From: a bacterium
GTDB taxonomy: Bacteria > Myxococcota_A > Bradymonadia > UBA7976 > UBA1532
Length of the DNA stretch: 64,000 nucleotides
Reading direction: 5' to 3'
Assembly (NCBI GenBank): GCA_030427205.1
Contig: JAUHXC010000003.1
Span: forward strand, 333,801-397,800
The notes beneath the pieces were generated by a model. That model was not told the origin of the DNA, made no database searches, and was given only the letters and a program-made list of their open reading frames with translations. Below are positions 60,621 through 64,000 of the stretch, piece by piece; position 1 is the stretch's first letter, and every line of letters begins with the position of its first letter. The position numbers and the translations under genes were made by a program.

Positions 60621-63600
60621 GTCTCCCCCAGCAAGGCCGTGACGAGGGCGGCGAAGACCCGCGGCGTATCGGCTTCGCGCACGATCAGGCCGCGCACCGC
60701 CGGATCGTCCAGGCGCTCGTCGTCGGCGGCGACCGCGCCGTCGATGACCGCCCGCAGCAGCGCCTTCTGGTCGTCGTCCACCCGCTCCAGCAGCTCGGTC
60801 ACGGCGCTGCGCCCGTCGGGATCGGCCAGCATCCGCCGCGCCGAGGCATCGACCGCGTCGGCGTCGACCGCCGCGCCCCGGCCCAGGTCGCTCAACAGCC
60901 GGCTGCCCAGCTGCCGCGCCAGCCACGGGTGCCCGCCCGACCAGCGGCGCGCCCGCTCGACGGCGTCGTCGTCGAAGCCCAGCCCGGCCCGCGCGCCGAG
61001 GATGCGCAGCATCGGCCGCAGCTCGGCGAAGCTCATCGGCGCCAGCCAATGCTCGGTGAAGTAGCGATAGACCGGGTTGCCCGCCACGCCGCCGCCGAGC
61101 CCCTTGTCGAGCCGGGTGATCATCGGATCGAAGCCGGCCACCAGCGTCACCAGCAGCGGGTCGGTCCGCTGGCCCAGGCTGCGCAGCAGGCCGAACAGCA
61201 GCTCGAACTCGTCGAGGTGTGCGCCCTTGCGGGTGTGGGCCCGGTGCACGAGGCGGTCGATCTCGTCCAGGAAGAGCAGCAGCGGCACGTCGCCGTCGAT
61301 GGCATCGGCGATGGCATCGGCGATGGCTTCGACGTCGCGGCGGATGATATGCACCGCGTCGTCCGATGGCAGCGGCGGCAGCTCGATATCGGGCCAGCGC
61401 TCGGCGGCGGCATCGCGGATGTGGCGCGGCAGGTCGGCCATCAGCGGGCCGCAGCGGTCGCCATAGCCCTGGGCGTCGACGGTGATCGCCAGCCCGCCGA
61501 AGCCGGCGCACACGCGCTGGCAGAGCGAGGTCTTGCCCAGCTTGCGCAGCCCGAAGAGCCCCACCGACTGGCCGCGCTCGATGTCATCGCGCAGCGCGGC
61601 CTCGGCCGCCGGGCGGTCGAAGAAGTCGCCCGAGGCGCTGACCGGCTTGCTCATGTCGAACGGGTCGCGGCGGGTCAGGTGGGCCTCGATTAGATCGGCG
61701 AGCGTGGCTTTGGCGTTGCCGCGGGCCGTGGCGGATGTGATGCGATCGGGGATGAGCGTCATCAGCCGATGCCCGGCGGTCAGCGCCGCGGTCAGCGCGC
61801 GGGCGCCGGCCGGGGTGGGGGCCTCGCCGACGATCAGGGCCGGGGCGGATGCCATCAGCGATACCACCGTGTCATTCACGATGGTATCGCTGATGGCATC
61901 CGCGACGCTGGCGATGCGCAGCGCGCCGACCCGGCGGCGGTCGCCGGGCTTGCCGGGTATGGCCCAGCGGTCGCCATCGCGCAGCTCGATGGACCAGCCC
62001 GCGGCGGCGAAGAAGCGGTCGACGCGCGCCCGCAGGCGCAGGTCGTCGGTATCGAGGGCTTTGCGGTGGCGGTCGATCCAGCGGGCGAAGACCGGGTCGT
62101 CGGGCGGATGACTCAGGTGCGCGATGCGCTGGTCGGGGGTGAGCGTCTGCCAGTATTGCTCGAAGCGGGCGTGCTCGCCGGTGACGAGCAGGTCGTCGAC
62201 GAGGCGGTCGATGGCCGTCGGCGCGACCCGCGGGCGGCGGTCGCCGGCCCACAGCGCCTCGACCACCGCCCTGCCGAGCACGTGCAGGTAGTGCGGGCGG
62301 GTGCCGACGCGGTCGATGATCCAGCGGGCGGTCGGCTCGGGGATCGGGGCGTCGGCGGGCGATGCGCTCATGAGCCACGCGATGGCGTCGGCGTCGGCGA
62401 TGGGTTGCAGCGCGGTGTGGGCCGCCTCGACGTCCAGGCCGCGGGCGCGGATGGTATACCAGTCATCGCGGGATGCCACGATGGCCATGGCATGGCCCGC
62501 GCGATGATGGGATGTGAGCCATTCGAGGACAGCCGGGTCGGCGGCGCGCAGGTGGTGGCCGTCGTCGAGCAGGAGGGTTGCGCCTTGGGTCGCGATGTGG
62601 GCTTGGAAGGCAGCGAGGCTGGCGACGCTGGCCGCGTCGAGGGTGGCGTGGGTCGCGTCGTCCAGGCCGTGGGCCATATGCGCGAGCAGCGTCGTCGCGC
62701 CGATCCCACGCGGCGCGCTCAGGCAGACCGCGGCGCCGCGGTCGAGGTCGGCGCGCAGGCGGGCGAGGCAGCGGGCGCGGCCCGGCGGCAAGACATCGGC
62801 CGGCCAGCGGACGCCCGGGCAGAAGGGGTGCTGCGCATCGGCTGGGTCGTTGGGGTCGCCGAGGTCGAGGATGACCTCTTTGCCATCCCACGGCACCGGC
62901 GGCGGCAGGCCGGCCTCGGCGAAGGCTTCGGCTACCTGCTCGTCGGGGTCGGCGCCGGCCAGGATGGCCTTCACGCGCTTGGGCGCGTGGTAGATGTCGG
63001 CGTAGGGGCCCATCGGCCCGAGGAGATAGCTCTGGCTGCCCGGCACGGGGATCCAGGCGCGGGCGAGCTTGGGGTCAGAGGCGGCGAAGAGGCCGCCGCG
63101 GGCGACGGTGATCCAGCCGCCGTCGGCTTCGTGCCAGAGGGTGGCGAGGCATTGGCCGTCTTGCCAGATCTTGACGGTGCTCTGCTCCGATACCGAGACG
63201 AAGCATCGACCGTTCGTCGACCACTTCACCGCCTGGACTGTCCCGTGGTAGCCGTGGAATACGTCGGTCTGCTTTCCGGTCGAGGCATCCCACACCCGCA
63301 CAGTCTGGTCGAGTGACACCGAGGCGAGGCGCTGCCCATCCGGCGACCACACTACCGCTTTGACTGTATTCTGGTGGCCGTGGAGGGCGTGGGTCTGCTC
63401 GCCGGTCGACGCGTCCCACACCCGCACGGTATTGTCCCCTGACGCCGAGGCGAGGCGCTGGCCGTTCGGCGACCACACCACCGCCGTGACCGAGCCGTGG
63501 AGGGCGTGGGTCTGCTCGCCGGTCGACGCGTCCCACACCCGCACGGTCTTGTCCCACGACGCCGAGGCGAGGCGCTGCCCGTCCGGCGACCACACCACCG

Positions 63601-64000
63601 CCGTGACCGAGGCTTGGTGGCCGTGGAGGGCGTGGGTCTGCTCGCCGGTCGACGCGTCCCACACCCGCACGGTCTTGTCCTGTGGCGCCGAGGCGAGGCG
63701 CTGCCCGTCCGGCGACCACACCACCGCCGTGACCGAGTCTTGGTGGCCGTGGAGGTCGTGGGTCTGCTCGCCGGTCGACGCGTCCCACAACCGCACGGTG
63801 TTGTCCCCTGACGCTGAGGCGAGGCGCTGCCCGTCCGGCGACCATACGATCACCTTGACCGAGTGGTGGCCGTAGAGGGCGTGGGTCTGCTCGCCGGTCG
63901 ACGCGTCCCACAACCGCACCGTGTTGTCCCCTGACGCCAAGGCGAGGCGCTGCCCGTCCGGCGACCATACGATCACCTTGACCGGGCGTTGGTGACGGTC
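60617..64000 (-). CDS. WD40-STAND NTPase, N-terminus beyond window
   Basis: This partial gene runs off the right edge; at least 1127 residues are visible and the frame is open to base 64000. The visible N-terminus is six near-identical WD40 blades (VWSPDGQRLASASGDNTVRV) plus one diverged blade. Two NTPase-like blocks follow: a degenerate one (LSAPRGIGATTLL, LLLDDGHHL, VGTRPHYLHVL) and a full one (GLFGLRKLGKTSLCQ, VPLLLFLDEIDRLVHR, GGHPWLARQLGSRL). This is the sensor-switch layout of STAND proteins such as NLR-like and bacterial Avs/bNACHT-type systems. No effector domain is seen in the visible part; it may lie in the missing N-terminus or be the adjacent ATPase. Function in defence or signalling is inference. 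Confidence 0.88.
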   Translation of the reverse strand, partial: DRHQRPVKVIVWSPDGQRLALASGDNTVRLWDASTGEQTHALYGHHSVKVIVWSPDGQRLASASGDNTVRLWDASTGEQTHDLHGHQDSVTAVVWSPDGQRLASAPQDKTVRVWDASTGEQTHALHGHQASVTAVVWSPDGQRLASASWDKTVRVWDASTGEQTHALHGSVTAVVWSPNGQRLASASGDNTVRVWDASTGEQTHALHGHQNTVKAVVWSPDGQRLASVSLDQTVRVWDASTGKQTDVFHGYHGTVQAVKWSTNGRCFVSVSEQSTVKIWQDGQCLATLWHEADGGWITVARGGLFAASDPKLARAWIPVPGSQSYLLGPMGPYADIYHAPKRVKAILAGADPDEQVAEAFAEAGLPPPVPWDGKEVILDLGDPNDPADAQHPFCPGVRWPADVLPPGRARCLARLRADLDRGAAVCLSAPRGIGATTLLAHMAHGLDDATHATLDAASVASLAAFQAHIATQGATLLLDDGHHLRAADPAVLEWLTSHHRAGHAMAIVASRDDWYTIRARGLDVEAAHTALQPIADADAIAWLMSASPADAPIPEPTARWIIDRVGTRPHYLHVLGRAVVEALWAGDRRPRVAPTAIDRLVDDLLVTGEHARFEQYWQTLTPDQRIAHLSHPPDDPVFARWIDRHRKALDTDDLRLRARVDRFFAAAGWSIELRDGDRWAIPGKPGDRRRVGALRIASVADAISDTIVNDTVVSLMASAPALIVGEAPTPAGARALTAALTAGHRLMTLIPDRITSATARGNAKATLADLIEAHLTRRDPFDMSKPVSASGDFFDRPAAEAALRDDIERGQSVGLFGLRKLGKTSLCQRVCAGFGGLAITVDAQGYGDRCGPLMADLPRHIRDAAAERWPDIELPPLPSDDAVHIIRRDVEAIADAIADAIDGDVPLLLFLDEIDRLVHRAHTRKGAHLDEFELLFGLLRSLGQRTDPLLVTLVAGFDPMITRLDKGLGGGVAGNPVYRYFTEHWLAPMSFAELRPMLRILGARAGLGFDDDAVERARRWSGGHPWLARQLGSRLLSDLGRGAAVDADAVDASARRMLADPDGRSAVTELLERVDDDQKALLRAVIDGAVAADDERLDDPAVRGLIVREADTPRVFAALVTALLGET
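61845..61903. repeat. Long perfect inverted repeat inside the STAND coding sequence
   Basis: Two 22-base arms (61845-61866 and 61882-61903) are exact inverted copies, built on GATGCCATCAGCGATACCA, separated by 15 bases. The spacer continues the stem after one mismatch with CGTG-TCATT-CACG, so nearly the whole 59 bases could form one hairpin. It encodes ADAISDTIVNDTVVSLMASA in frame and adds no stop. Confidence 0.8.
63330..64000 (-). repeat. Near-identical WD40 coding repeats
   Basis: Units of about 126 bases repeat at least five to six times with only scattered differences. One copy is shorter by 9 bases (ALHG joins directly to SVT). Variable positions cluster at the blade loops (GDN, QDK, WDK, LDQ; HHS, HQD, HQA, HQN). 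The array continues beyond the window edge. Confidence 0.85.

Noticed and set aside
63330..64000. Regular repeats that could be mistaken for a CRISPR array
   Set aside because: Units are about 126 bases, encode WD40 blades in frame, and have no unique spacers.

Overview
This is a very GC-rich (about 70% by eye) bacterial chromosome segment. Several hallmarks point to Myxococcota, probably a Polyangia- or Bradymonadia-like lineage, though the species cannot be named. They are a MYXO-CTERM-like C-terminal sorting tail combined with a MopE-type metal-binding motif (45975-46925), AgmX/PglI-like Cys domains (53502-55532), a Ser/Thr kinase fused to a formylglycine-generating-enzyme (FGE/sulfatase-modifying) domain (47741-50272), an FGE-RCC1 fusion (39451-41583), many lipoproteins, and large repetitive surface proteins. 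Genes are densely packed with frequent 4- and 8-base overlaps. No intergenic gap exceeds about 280 bases and I found no rRNA, tRNA, IS element or CRISPR array.

Layout. 1-228: tail of a VOC/PhnB-like protein. 242-3908: heterodimeric ABC exporter. 3931-4692: methyltransferase-like protein. 4779-8198: overlapping chain of an AAA/OLD-like ATPase, a small PD-(D/E)XK-like protein and a FAD oxidoreductase. The first two look like a candidate two-gene conflict module with a lower-GC ATPase core. 8206-13424: MATE exporter, lipoprotein, MazG-like pyrophosphohydrolase, heptaheme-TPR cytochrome. 13456-21286: TPR membrane protein and a giant lipoprotein with 39 four-cysteine modules, divergent from a collagen-like/tail-fibre-like secreted protein. 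21460-25148: HEAT lipoprotein, then the housekeeping operon yceD-rpmF-plsX with a clear sigma70-type promoter, then a c-type cytochrome lipoprotein.

25275-41583: YCII and DUF5995 proteins, a tandem pair of ATP-grasp enzymes, gluQ, three uncharacterised proteins, a large lipoprotein, pssA, a WD40 protein, an E2-like acyltransferase lacking its usual His, and the FGE-RCC1 fusion. 41776-45962: phosphate module (DUF47/PhoU-like plus PiT) overlapping an RND/MMPL exporter. 45975-47726: MYXO-CTERM protein and a divergent hypothetical, separated by a region carrying an ordered array of one 7-9 bp motif.

47741-53274: a minus-strand operon of HExxH-LysM protein, lipoprotein, FHA-winged-helix protein and kinase-FGE protein. 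Two of its genes each need one extra base to be read through. 53502-56936: AgmX-like protein, outer-membrane barrel-like protein, GDPD lipoprotein. 56940-64000: two hypotheticals, then two adjacent STAND/AAA-like genes, the larger with near-identical WD40 repeats running off the window edge. This is an NLR-like architecture typical of conflict/signalling systems.

The best candidates for undescribed biology are the ATPase/nuclease pair at 4779-6681, the WD40-STAND pair at 59511-64000, the kinase-FHA-HExxH/LysM operon at 47741-53274, and a two-copy intergenic palindromic repeat with covarying stems (21321-21428 and 29331-29440). Functions below are read from sequence motifs and remembered family features; no database search was possible.
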